A DNA stretch of 46,431 bases from the IMG/VR virus record IMGVR_UViG_3300008120_000384, positions 1-46,431 of that record, one strand, 5' to 3'. The translations under genes and the position numbers were made by a program. This DNA is from a virus. Shown one piece after another: positions 38,701 through 44,300 of this stretch (position 1 is the first letter of the stretch; the number at the start of each line of letters is the position of its first letter). The notes under the pieces were generated by a model. It made no database searches. It was not told the origin of the DNA and saw only the letters and a list, made by a program, of their open reading frames with translations.

Positions 38701-39224
38701 CTTCCGGTACATCTGGTTTAGGTACAAATGGTACTTCAGGATTTTTGAATTTGACTGGAACTACTAATAATGGTTTAATTACTTACGCGGGTGGTAATTC
38801 TGGTGAAGTTGAATCAAATTTAACTTTTGATGGAACAACTTTAGCTGTAACCGGAAATGTGACTGTAACAACATCATTAGATGCAACTACTTATATAGCA
38901 TCAACAACTTATAGAGAAACATTTAGTAATTTAGGAACAGGTGGTTCATTTACTATTGATTTAGCAACGGCAAATAACTTTACAAGAACATTAAATGGAA
39001 ATGCAACGGTAACAATATCAAATACTCCAGCATCTAGAGCATTTGGTTTTACATTGGCATTAACAAATGGTGGAGCATATACTATAACTTGGCCTGGTTC
39101 ATTAAATTGGCCATCTGGAACAGCTCCTACATTGACATCTGCTGGATTAGATATTATTGTAATTTATACTTATGATGGTGGAGCTACATTTAATGGATTT
39201 GTAGTAGGAAAAAATATGAGTTAA
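26790..39224 (+). CDS. Giant collagen-like tail fibre, 4144 residues
   Basis: Residues about 70-2200 are built from some 25 modules centred on SGSVTASVSPxFGFRV, with TGSxxxSGS strands and GEGxYLRNIP turns, suggesting a long beta-helical or beta-prism shaft. A cupredoxin-like domain with full copper ligands interrupts it (residues 765-864). Residues 2230-2300 form a beta domain (LTIVHNLDLLYPVVQIY), followed by an Ala/Ser-rich HAQTASYA region. Then come collagen-like Gly-x-y tracts at residues about 2511-2636, 2747-2838 and 2950-3985, separated by two more cupredoxin-like domains. The last 160 residues are a beta domain starting FLNLTGTTNNG. A trimeric long fibre is likely, with the C-terminus distal if it follows usual fibre polarity. 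The start is chosen because the ATG follows a promoter-like gap and no closer ATG gives a natural N-terminus. Confidence 0.85.
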   Translation: MAISNLLSNRVRVVSPKKVSADRYQFLDVSQAEPNLGVPNFSASLSGSPAIVVSDDQGNRGFVRSLDLDRVVGTFTGSFSGSADLSGSFTGSFSGSADLSGSFSGSFFGDGAGLFNLPQATKLSSGSVTASVAPNFGFTVLSIESGSTFTGSLFVSGNVVIPSGSGYFSGSGEGLFNIPLSALNIESLVSSRIASGSATASISPNLGLRVNTGVTINDFLIVTGSTNLKSNTNIEGNLDVTNNTFIHGDLYVDDSIYAQQLFVSYISSSVIYSSGSNTFGDSTADRQMMTGSVSVTGSMIVTGSLSVSEKIIFNQATGSILSASVILFNQATGSSISASFTGSFFGDGRNLVNLPQSTRLASGSVTASVDPAYGFRVESLSQGSEFTGSVDISGSLFVSPFSGSITLASGSNYYGEGRYLREIPRSALTEDALISTEIKSGSVTASVSPVYGFRVESLASGSEFTGSIDISGSIFIPSGSGFFSGSGRGLFDIPRSALSFEITSISSGSVTASVSPTFGFKVEAQASGSEFTGSINVSGSLFVEPFSGSITLASGSSYYGEGTYLRNIPRTALTEDALISTEIKSGSITASVSPVYGFRVESLASGSEFTGSIDVSGSIFIPSGSGLFSGSGRGLFDIPRSALAPDALLSALISSGSVTASVAPDFGFKVESLVSGSEFTGSVEVSGSITIPSGSGYFSGSGEGLFNIPLSALNIESLISTRIASGSVTASIAPDFGFRVNTFSAFSGSFIVSSSARNVLSSSLLTEFNVTNSGNSSYLINGESNPTLTLVRGVAYKFNINASGHPFYIKTVSSTGTSNQYTEVLNNGDDVGVVTLTLPTNAPNTLYYNCQLHSAMAGQLNIVDAITIPAEITFIGDTNITGALAVSSSIFAYGNIELGSGSAFSGSGRNLFDIPQSAFTGDAFRIASGSVTASVSPNFGFRVESLESGSQLTGSVDITGSLFVNPYSGSIKLASGSAYYGEGTYLRNIPRTALTEDALISTEIKSGSVTASVSPNFGFRVISFDSGSEFTGSVNITGSLTVESGSIIIGDGQGLRNIPLSALAEEVVAATKIVSGSVTASVSPVYGFRVESADSGSEFTGSIDVNGNITVASGSYFVGDGRYLSNITIANLAIDSTKIFSGSATASIAPNTGLLVNTGLTVYDFLVVTGSSKLGVVSGSFFSGSGRSLFDIPITAVVGDVFKIASGSVTASVTPDFGFKVESTASGSQITGSVRITGSLVVEPYSGSIKLASGSSYYGEGTYLRNIPRTALTEDALISTEIKSGSVTASVAPDFGFRVVSPDSGSQITGSVRITGSLVVEPYSGSIQLASGSNYYGEGAYLRNIPRSALTEDALISAEIKSGSVTASVSPDYGFRVITPFTSSIIGDVYSTEIASQFTGSVSVSGSLYVNEISGGLYLQSSSNYYGEGKYLRNIPRSALTEDALISNEIKSGSVTASVSPAFGFKVESADSGSQFTGSVEVSGSIVIPSGSGYFSGSGEGLFNIPRAAFAPDALTSNILFSGSVTASVAPDFGFKVNSNVTIEGGLYVSESSKLQSTQISGGLYVTGNQYLDGDLYVEGKIVTTELFTQFISSSIIYSSGSNVFGDDVSDTQQLTGSVLITGSLDVQNKFTFVEASGSSISASFTGSFFGDGANLFNLPQATKLASGSVTASVTPEFGFVVVSETSGSQITGSLGITGSLIVDAVTSGSQFSGSVSISGSLFIEKGIVQLASGSFFSGSGEKLFNIPRAALTPDALVSPLIGSGSVTASTDPDFGFRVVTPFTGSDYGSEFTGSVDVSGSIRAFFFIGDGSQITNVQAAAAPFIASGSATASVANGFDFRVITAATGSEIGSEFTGSVDVSGSVRAFSFIGDGSQLTNVQAAAAPFIASGSATASVANGFDFRVITAATGSQFGSEFTGSVDVSGSVKAFSFIGDGSQLTNVQAAAAPFIASGSATASVASGELFVVNTAPLSGSYKSQFTSSVAISGSITASLYYGDGGGLFNIPPEAIENLELFKINSGSGVAIIDPNKLDVNVPITAARYDGDGSGLFNIPAEALEDLQLDRIISGSAEAVISPNKGLEINTKVSVSQSLNVSGGLFVTGGNVVLSSGSAYYGDGSGLTNINISNLSFETFILKSGSFTASISPDKGFVVNASASIWGGLYVEENVVAENVTASGIVFAPLHSGSFLGTYTFKGEGPTASVDYDILRYDSNRGYYIPQPEYSQFETVGFSNVSVLTIVHNLDLLYPVVQIYETGSEAQVIPAGIESLDSNTIRITFSGLTSGHAVIGSGGSVISGTIQGDRVIGTVLSASYADNARLAATASSLLGFDSASLAEILDTTNFVRNNQTSSMSVFFAVSSSHAQTASYALFAANAANVDTSLFVQNSQTASMTVGTASFALTASYALNATVDASEYVKNIYTSSAYVYSASFASIAQFALNAASVDTASFINAYKDSTIFANFVVTGSLGASGSIYVDNLYTSSASDFVVVWNDVTKKLEAKNVQQAAGSSGTGGTSGTDGSSGSSGSAGTSGTTGTSGSSGSSGTSGSSGSSGSSGSSGSSGSSGTSGSSGSSGTSGTSGTDGSSGSSGSSGTSGSSGSSGSSGTSGTSGTSGTSGTSGTSGTSGSSGTTGREGGRLFIVNNVGFNYSFDGYVGNLPTLTLVRGELFYFDVSGVSALHPFALRLANGDTNSVPGTINNDPVNGLYGTTDLISYRVPEDAPDSIVYQCAVHSSMIGTIQIVNKYGTSGTSGTSGTSGTSGTSGTSGSSGTSGTSGTTGSAGTSGSSGTSGTSGTSGTSGTSGTSGTSGTTGSAGTSGSSGSSGSSGSSGSSGTAGREGGRLFEVTNVGFNYAINGYPGYFPTITIVRGELFYFDVSGISATHPFALRLANGDTTAVPGTTNNDATNGYSNGPVLIEYRVPEDAPNSIVYQCAVHASMIGTIEIVNKYGTSGTSGTSGTSGSSGTSGSSGTSGSSGSSGTTGSEGTSGTAGSGGTSATSGSGGTSGTSGSSGTQGTSGTSGTSGSSGTSATAGSGGTSGSAGSGGSAGSSGTSGTSGSGGSSGTTGSSGTGGTGGSSGTSGTSGTTGTSGTSGSNGSSGTSGLDGSSGTSGSAGSSGSSGTTGSSGSSGTSGTSGSGGTAGTSGSSGTSGTSGSSGTTGSSGTSGSSGSSGTSGSSGSSGTSGSSGSSGTTGSAGTSGSSGSSGTSGSSGTSGSAGSSGSSGTSGSTGSAGSSGSAGTSGSAGTSGTSGSDGSSGSSGSSGSAGTSGTTGSAGTSGSSGTSGTSGTDGSSGSAGSSGTSGSSGTTGSDGTSGSSGSSGSGGSSGTSGTDGSSGSAGSSGTSGTTGSAGTSGTSGSSGTSAIDGTSGIDGTSGTDGSSGSAGSTGSAGTSGTTGSSGSSGSFGTSGTSGVDGTSGTDGSSGSSGSSGTSGSSGSGGSSGTAGTSGLDGTFFGSSGTSGSSGSSGTNGSFGTSGLDGSNGTTGSAGTSGLDGTYFGSSGTSGTSGSSGIDGTNGSNGSSGTSGSSGTGGTAGTSGLDGTFFGSSGTSGSSGSSGTSSSAGTSGISGVNGTDGTSGSGGTSGLDGTFFGSSGTSGSSGLSGSSGSAGTSGSAGTAGSAGSSGTSGLDGTFFGSSGTSGSSGGTGSSGTAGTAGSSGTNGTSGTSGLDGTFFGSSGSSGTSGITGSSGSSGLTGTDGSAGTSGTSGLDGTFFGSSGTSGFAGSSGTSGVDATNGTSGTTGTSGTSGLDGTFFGSSGTSGLTGTSGTDGAGSSGTSGASGTNGTSGTSGLDGTFFGSSGTSGEAGSSGTSGAGTSGTSGLGSSGTSGTSGVDGTFFGSSGTSGEAGSSGTSGAGTSGTSGITGSNGTSGTSGLDGTFFGSSGTSGIAGTSGSSGVDSTNGTSGTTGTSGTSGLDGTFFGTSGSSGTAGTSGITGTSGLTGTAGTSGTSGLDGTLFGSSGTSGTGGTSGASSSAGTSGTSGLGTNGTSGFLNLTGTTNNGLITYAGGNSGEVESNLTFDGTTLAVTGNVTVTTSLDATTYIASTTYRETFSNLGTGGSFTIDLATANNFTRTLNGNATVTISNTPASRAFGFTLALTNGGAYTITWPGSLNWPSGTAPTLTSAGLDIIVIYTYDGGATFNGFVVGKNMS
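27160..33260 (+). repeat. About 25 SGSVTASV modules in the fibre shaft
   Basis: By eye I count 25 copies of the element SGS-(V/A)-TAS-(V/I)-x-P-x-(F/Y)-GFRV. Most are followed by SGSxFTGSxxxSGS and by either a YYGEGxYLRNIPR or an FSGSGxGLFNIP turn. The last three copies are divergent. The same module type reappears near 41,590-41,830 in the third giant fibre. Confidence 0.85.
32200..32690 (+). repeat. Three near-identical 63-residue tandem repeats
   Basis: The element GDGSQ-(L/I)-TNVQAAAAPFIASG repeats three times. Codons for the FIASG isoleucine begin at 32262, 32451 and 32640, exactly 189 bases apart. Protein sequence is almost unchanged between copies, so these are the most recent duplications in the shaft. 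Confidence 0.85.
34321..34698 (+). repeat. Collagen-like Gly-x-y tract A
   Basis: About 125 residues of G-(T/S)-(S/T) triplets without proline, lying between an Ala/Ser-rich segment and the second cupredoxin-like domain. Local GC content is clearly higher than in the surroundings. Confidence 0.9.
35026..35308 (+). repeat. Collagen-like Gly-x-y tract B
   Basis: About 93 residues of G-(T/S)-(S/T) triplets linking the second and third cupredoxin-like domains. Both tracts A and B end in a GREGGRLF junction that leads into the next cupredoxin-like domain. Confidence 0.9.
35638..38745 (+). repeat. Collagen-like Gly-x-y tract C, over 1000 residues
   Basis: About 1035 residues of mostly G-(T/S)-(S/T) triplets with occasional Gly-Leu-Asp, Gly-Thr-Asp and Gly-Ser-Ala. 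I see no proline. From 37,122 the tract takes on a regular super-repeat marked by GLDGTFFG. The antisense strand is open over most of this length purely because of the repeat. Confidence 0.9.
37122..38665 (+). repeat. GLDGTFFG super-repeat, 13 copies
   Basis: Thirteen copies of G-(L/V)-DGT-(F/Y/L)-FG. The Gly codon of GTFFG begins at 37131, 37260, 37398, 37536, 37665, 37785, 37905, 38025, 38151, 38274, 38400, 38520 and 38631. Spacings are 37 to 46 residues, most often 40-43. Each GTFFG adds one residue to the Gly-x-y register, so each is a break in the triplet pattern. Confidence 0.9.
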
Positions 39225-40096
39225 TGGATATGGGAATATTTAGAAGATTATCATCGACAGAGGAAGTTTTACCATTCGAAATTACAGTAACAGTAAGTGC
39301 AGGTCAAAATTTTACTTTACCAATATCGGATTATGGAGCTTTAACACCAAACTTTTCAGTATCTTGGGGAGATGGTAATAGTGATACTATAACATCATCA
39401 ACGCAAGCTCAAAGAATACATACATATGCTTCGGCAGGAACTTATACAATCAGTATTTTAGGATTTATGCCTGTTTTTTCTGTAAATAATAATTCTTCAA
39501 TAAGAACTTTAATAAGAAGTATTGTTAGTTTTGGAAATGTTGGTTTAAGACGTATAGATTTTTATGGATGTAGTTTTATAACGTCTATACCATCATCAGG
39601 AACTGGATTATCCGAAACTGTAATATTTACAAATTTTATGCGTTCAACTGGTTTAACATCTATTCCTTCTAATTTTTTTGATGCTTCTGTAAACGCAACA
39701 ACTTTTACTGACTCTTTTTCATTTTTGAGTGGATTAACATCTATACCAAATGGATTATTTAATAATAATGTTAATGCTACAATTTTTTCATCAACATTTA
39801 ACGCATGTGTAAACTTAGCAACAGTACCATCAACTTTATTTGACCAAAATGTTAATGTAATAAACTTTTCTTCTTGTTTTAGAAACTGTCGTTCATTAAC
39901 ATCTCCATTACAATTTACATTTAATACTCAAGTTACTACTTTTGCAAATATTTACAATATGGGAACAACATCAAATTCAATGGCAGGAACGGCACCTACA
40001 TTGTGGTTAAGAGTTCCTGAACCATATGGGTTTGCAGCATTTAGAAATTGTATTAATTTAACTAATTATGCAGCAATACCATCAAATTGGAAATAA
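39224..40096 (+). CDS. PKD-like and leucine-rich-repeat protein, possible adhesin
   Basis: A 290-residue protein starting within the stop of the giant fibre (TAATG). Residues about 20-80 look like a PKD-type beta sandwich: FSVSWGDGNSDTI, then HTYASAGTYTISILG. Residues about 140-225 contain three tandem 27-residue units beginning GLTSIPSNFF, GLTSIPNGLF and NLATVPSTLF, with F-x-x-x-F and Cys positions typical of BspA/DUF285-type leucine-rich repeats. Both domain types usually bind proteins or sugars at cell surfaces. There is no signal peptide, consistent with a virion component. Its place directly after the long fibre and before a tail assembly chaperone-like gene suggests a fibre-tip or receptor-binding role. 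A TAA at 40094-40096 ends it two bases before the next gene. Confidence 0.7.
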   Translation: MDMGIFRRLSSTEEVLPFEITVTVSAGQNFTLPISDYGALTPNFSVSWGDGNSDTITSSTQAQRIHTYASAGTYTISILGFMPVFSVNNNSSIRTLIRSIVSFGNVGLRRIDFYGCSFITSIPSSGTGLSETVIFTNFMRSTGLTSIPSNFFDASVNATTFTDSFSFLSGLTSIPNGLFNNNVNATIFSSTFNACVNLATVPSTLFDQNVNVINFSSCFRNCRSLTSPLQFTFNTQVTTFANIYNMGTTSNSMAGTAPTLWLRVPEPYGFAAFRNCINLTNYAAIPSNWK

Positions 40097-40098
40097 TT

Positions 40099-40542
40099 AT
40101 GTATCTAAGAATTAAAAATAATGAAATAGTTTATCCCTACTCTTTACAAAAATTAAGAGAAGATAATTATAATGTTAGTTTTCCTTCTGAAATGACAGAA
40201 TCATTGATGAGAGAATGGGATATATATGAAGTAAGACAAACTCCAAAGCCAAACGATTATACAAAAAATATTTCAGAAGATACACCAATACTGATAGATG
40301 GTGTATATTATCAAAATTGGATTCAAACAAATGCTACACAATCAGAAATTGATATAAGAATTTCTGATAAATGGGAAGAAGTAAGAAATCAAAGAAATGA
40401 ATTATTACAGGAGTGTGATTGGACACAATTAGCAGATATCCCACAATTAACAAAAGATTTATGGAGTACTTACAGACAACAACTTAGAGATATTACAACT
40501 CAATCAAATCCATTTTCAATCGTCTGGCCTGTAAAACCCTAA
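40099..40542 (+). CDS. Phage tail assembly chaperone-like protein
   Basis: The C-terminal 60 residues carry W-x-x-VRNQRNELLQECDW, then TQLADIP, WSTYRQQLRDI and a final FSIVWPVKP. This is the pattern of the phage tail assembly chaperone family (Phage_tail_APC in Pfam, as I recall it), found beside tail fibre genes. I use ATG 40099, giving 147 residues and starting MYLRIKNNEIVYPYSL. An upstream in-frame TTG at 40087 would overlap the previous gene and add only four residues, so it is less likely. Members are thought to help fold or attach fibres. Here it follows the fibre and adhesin genes, which fits that job. Confidence 0.75.
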   Translation: MYLRIKNNEIVYPYSLQKLREDNYNVSFPSEMTESLMREWDIYEVRQTPKPNDYTKNISEDTPILIDGVYYQNWIQTNATQSEIDIRISDKWEEVRNQRNELLQECDWTQLADIPQLTKDLWSTYRQQLRDITTQSNPFSIVWPVKP

Positions 40543-40551
40543 AAGAGAAAT

Positions 40552-40565
40552 TATTTATATTTATA
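40552..40565 (+). promoter_or_regulatory. Overlapping double TATTTATA element
   Basis: TATTTATATTTATA contains two overlapping copies of TATTTATA (40552-40559 and 40558-40565). It lies 25 bases before ATG 40591 in the gap after the chaperone-like gene, a likely promoter position for the next fibre group. Confidence 0.4.
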
Positions 40566-40590
40566 ACTATACCAAAAGTTTTAGATATAG

Positions 40591-40959
40591 ATGAAGATAC
40601 ATAGTCCCAGTTTTTCAGGCTCAATTTCACAAGCTACATCAGCATATGCTACTTTAAGTGGTTCTTTTACTGGTTCATTTACTGGGTCTTTCAAAGGTTC
40701 AATAGATGTTCAGCAAGCCTCATTTGATGTATTAACGGTAACCAGAATAGCAACTTTAAGTGGTTCTGTATTGGTTAGCGGTTCTGAAGATATTTATGGT
40801 AGATTAAATGTAACAGGGTCTGTATCGGTATCTAGTTCATTAAAAGTGACAGGTTCGATGCAAATGTCCGGTTCAATTAATCTAACACAAGGTGGATTTT
40901 TGGTAGATGGTGTTAATGTTTTAGATACAGCTTTAGCGTATGCTATAGCTTTAGGATAA
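40591..40959 (+). CDS. Small fibre-like protein with GSFTGSF repeats, 122 residues
   Basis: The protein opens MKIHSPSFSGSISQATSAYA and continues with GSFTGSFTGSFKGS and several (V/L)-x-x-SGS and VTGS strands. These are the same short beta units that form the shaft of the 4144-residue fibre and the start of the next giant. It ends with a hydrophobic helix-like stretch (LDTALAYAIALG). It may be a short fibre, an attachment subunit or a fragment of an ancestral fibre N-terminus. The ATG follows a candidate promoter; no ribosome-binding site is evident. Function inferred from composition only. Confidence 0.6.
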   Translation: MKIHSPSFSGSISQATSAYATLSGSFTGSFTGSFKGSIDVQQASFDVLTVTRIATLSGSVLVSGSEDIYGRLNVTGSVSVSSSLKVTGSMQMSGSINLTQGGFLVDGVNVLDTALAYAIALG

Positions 40960-40971
40960 AAAATAAATTAG

Positions 40972-41304
40972 ATGGCAAACGTATTCAAAAATAGTTTAAC
41001 TAATTATATAGGAACAGTAGGAACTGTAGTATATACAACTCCCGCATCAACTACTACAACTGTAATTGGTGTAAGTGTTGCGAATGTTAATTCTAATAAT
41101 ATAAATGTGAGTGTGATGGCTAGGGATAGTTCGGCAAATAAGACTGTTTTTATAGTTAAAGATGCTGTAATTACTCCTGGTAGTTGTGCGGTATTGGTAG
41201 GCGGTGAGCAAAAGATTGTTTTGGAAGGAAATGATTTTCTTTCAGTAACATCATCTTTAGCAGCATCAGCGGATGTAATTGTTTCGGCATTGGAATTATC
41301 ATAA
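40972..41304 (+). CDS. Small beta-rich virion protein, 110 residues
   Basis: The protein reads MANVFKNSLTNYIGTVGTVVY, then TTTTVIGVSVANVNSNNI and GGEQKIVLEGNDFLSV, ending DVIVSALELS. I recall this pattern (trimeric-looking beta protein with VVGGDQKVVLE-type strand) from small proteins in marine phage fibre and decoration clusters, annotated as virion structural or hypothetical. It is beta-rich, with a single Cys. It lies 12 bases after the previous gene and 15 before the third giant fibre, so probably the three are made together. Confidence 0.6.
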   Translation: MANVFKNSLTNYIGTVGTVVYTTPASTTTTVIGVSVANVNSNNINVSVMARDSSANKTVFIVKDAVITPGSCAVLVGGEQKIVLEGNDFLSVTSSLAASADVIVSALELS

Positions 41305-41319
41305 AAATATTTTTATTAA

Positions 41320-44300
41320 ATGAAGTTTGTAGGTAACAACCCTAATGGATTAAATTTAGTAAGCAAAAGCTTAATTGAGCTCGATATTGACGGGCAAAGT
41401 AAAGTTGCGTTTTCAAATGAATTTTTGAGTGTAGCAGGAAATATAACTGCTTCTCAAAATATTAAAGCTCAAAATATTAGTGCTTCATTAATAAGTGGTT
41501 CTACAATTGTAGGTACAACATTTAGTGGTTCACAATTTACAGGTTCATTTAGTGGCTCTTTTATTGGAGATGGTGGTGGATTAACAAACATCACTCAAAT
41601 AGCAAGTGGTTCTACGGTATTAAGTGTAGACCAATTAGGAGCTAACTTAACAGGTTCATTAAAAGTATCTGGTTCAGTATTTATTTCATCATCAATTACA
41701 GCTTCTTTATTCAGAGGTGATGGTAGTGGACTGTTTAACATTCAAGCTGATTCAATAGGGGATATTAATAGATTAAAATCTGGTTCAGCTCAAGCAATTA
41801 TTTCACCAAATAGAGGTTTAGAAATAAATACCGGAGTTAGTATTAAAGAATCATTACAAGTAAGTGGTTCTCAAACAATATTTGGTAATTTAGCTGTAAG
41901 CGGTTCTGAAGTAATATTTGGTAATTTAGCAGTAACGGGTTCTCAAAATATTTTAGGAAGTGTTTATGTTACGGGTTCACAATCAATTAGAGGCGAATTA
42001 GTAGTTACAGGTTCGGCTAGAGTTGGTGATTTGACTGTAACTGGTAATGAAACAATAACTGGTAACTTAAATGTTGCTGGTAAAATTACTACAACCGAAT
42101 TACAAGCAACATATGTAACATCATCAATAATTTATGCATCTGGTTCAAATAAATTTGGTGATGCAACGTCTGATAGACACGAATTTACCGGAAGTGTTGG
42201 TATAAGCGGTTCAATATTCATAACAGGTGATACTTTACCAACTGATAATACAACAAATGAAGTATTAGTTCTTAATACAACAACGGGAAGGATAGCAAGA
42301 AGATTTGCGGCAGCAACATCGGGTACATCTGGTACATCTGGTACAAGTGGCTCAAGCGGAAGTAGCGGCTCAAGTGGAACAACAGGTTCATCTGGCACAA
42401 GCGGCTCATCAGGAAGTAGTGGTTCAAGCGGCTCATCAGGAAGTAGTGGAAGTAGCGGTTCAAGCGGCTCATCAGGAAGTGGTGGTACATCCGGCTCATC
42501 TGGTTCAAGCGGAAGTAGTGGCTCATCGGGTAGTAGTGGGTCTTCAGGCACACGTGGTACATCTGGTTCAAGCGGAAGTAGTGGCTCAAGTGGCTCAAGC
42601 GGAAGTAGTGGCTCAAGTGGCTCAAGCGGTAGTGGTGGAACATCTGGCTCAAGTGGTAGTAGTGGAAGCAGTGGCTCAAGCGGAAGCAGCGGCTCAAGCG
42701 GAAGCAGCGGCTCAAGCGGAAGCAGCGGCTCAAGCGGCTCAAGCGGAAGCAGTGGAAGTTCTGGTTCATCTGGTTCTTCTGGACAAGCAGCTGGCGCAAG
42801 ATATAATTTTTCAACTACAATAACTGATACAGATCCGGGTAATGGTATAATTCAATATAGTAGTGCAACGATAGGTTCGGTTGCTTTTATATACATAGAT
42901 AATTTAGATGGACAGGGTAATACCCAAACAACTTGGTATGATACTTGGGATGATAGTACAACAACTACAAATAGAGGTACTTTAACAATAACAAGCAGAG
43001 ATGGTGGAACTGTTGTAAACACTTTTACAATAACAGGCGCAGTTGTTGTAGCAACTGGATATTATAAAATACCTGTTTCATACGTTGCGGGCACATTACC
43101 TTCAAACGGAGCACAATTAATAGTTTCATTTACAAGAACAGGTAATTCTGGTACATCTGGCACAAGTGGAAGTAGTGGAGTTAGCGGTTCATCTGGGTCT
43201 AGCGGCTCAAGCGGAAGTTCTGGTTCATCTGGAAGTAGTGGAAGTAGCGGCTCAAGTGGTTTAACGGGTGTTGGTGGTACGTCTGGAACAAGCGGTTCAT
43301 CTGGCAGTAGCGGCAGTAGCGGGTCATCTGGTACAAGCGGAAGTAGTGGCTCTTCCGGCACACGTGGTACATCTGGCTCAAGTGGCTCAAGCGGTATAAC
43401 TGGAGCTGGTGGTTCGAGTGGGTCTAGCGGTAGCAGCGGCTCAAGCGGAAGCAGCGGTTCAAGCGGTAGCAGTGGCTCAAGCGGCTCAAGCGGAAGTTCG
43501 GGTTCGTCTGGCTCAAGTGGAGTAAGTGGTAGCGCAGGTTCTTCTGGAAGTTCAGGTTCATCGGGCTCAAGCGGTAGCAGCGGTTCATCTGGTTCATCTG
43601 GAAGTAGTGGCTCAAGCGGAAGCAGTGGCTCAAGCGGAAGCAGTGGCTCAAGCGGAAGCTCAGGTTCATCTGGTACATCTGGTTCAAGCGGACAAGGTGG
43701 TGGTATAAGATATAATTTTACTACATCCACAACCGATGCAGATCCTGGCACTGGTGTTGTAGCATATAATAACATATCAATAGCATCTGTATCTCAAATA
43801 TTCATAGATAATACTGATATTGGTTCTAATAGTTTAACATCTTGGTTTGATACTTGGGATGATAGTACAACAACTTCTAATAGAGGTACTCTTACTTTAG
43901 TTAGTAGAGATGGTGGAACTGTGGTAAACGTATTTAGAGTAAATGGTGTAGTAACAGCTGCTACTGGATATTATAAAATACCTGTTGCTTATTTGAGTGG
44001 TACACTTCCTTCAAATGGAGCACAACTTATAGTACAATTCAGTAGAAGTGGAGACTCGGGTTCATCGGGTTCAAGCGGTAGCAGCGGCTCTAGTGGTTCA
44101 TCTGGGTCTAGCGGCTCAAGCGGAAGTTCTGGCTCATCTGGTTCAAGCGGCACATCTGGTTCTAGCGGCTCAAGCGGAAGTTCTGGCACATCTGGTTCAA
44201 GCGGCACATCTGGTTCTAGCGGTTCAAGCGGCACATCTGGTTCAAGCGGAAGCTCAGGTTCATCTGGTTCTAGCGGCTCAAGCGGTTCTAGCGGCTCAAG

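Noticed and set aside
40087-40098. A TTG start for the tail assembly chaperone-like gene
   Set aside because: It would overlap the previous gene by ten bases; ATG 40099 directly after that stop gives a natural start.
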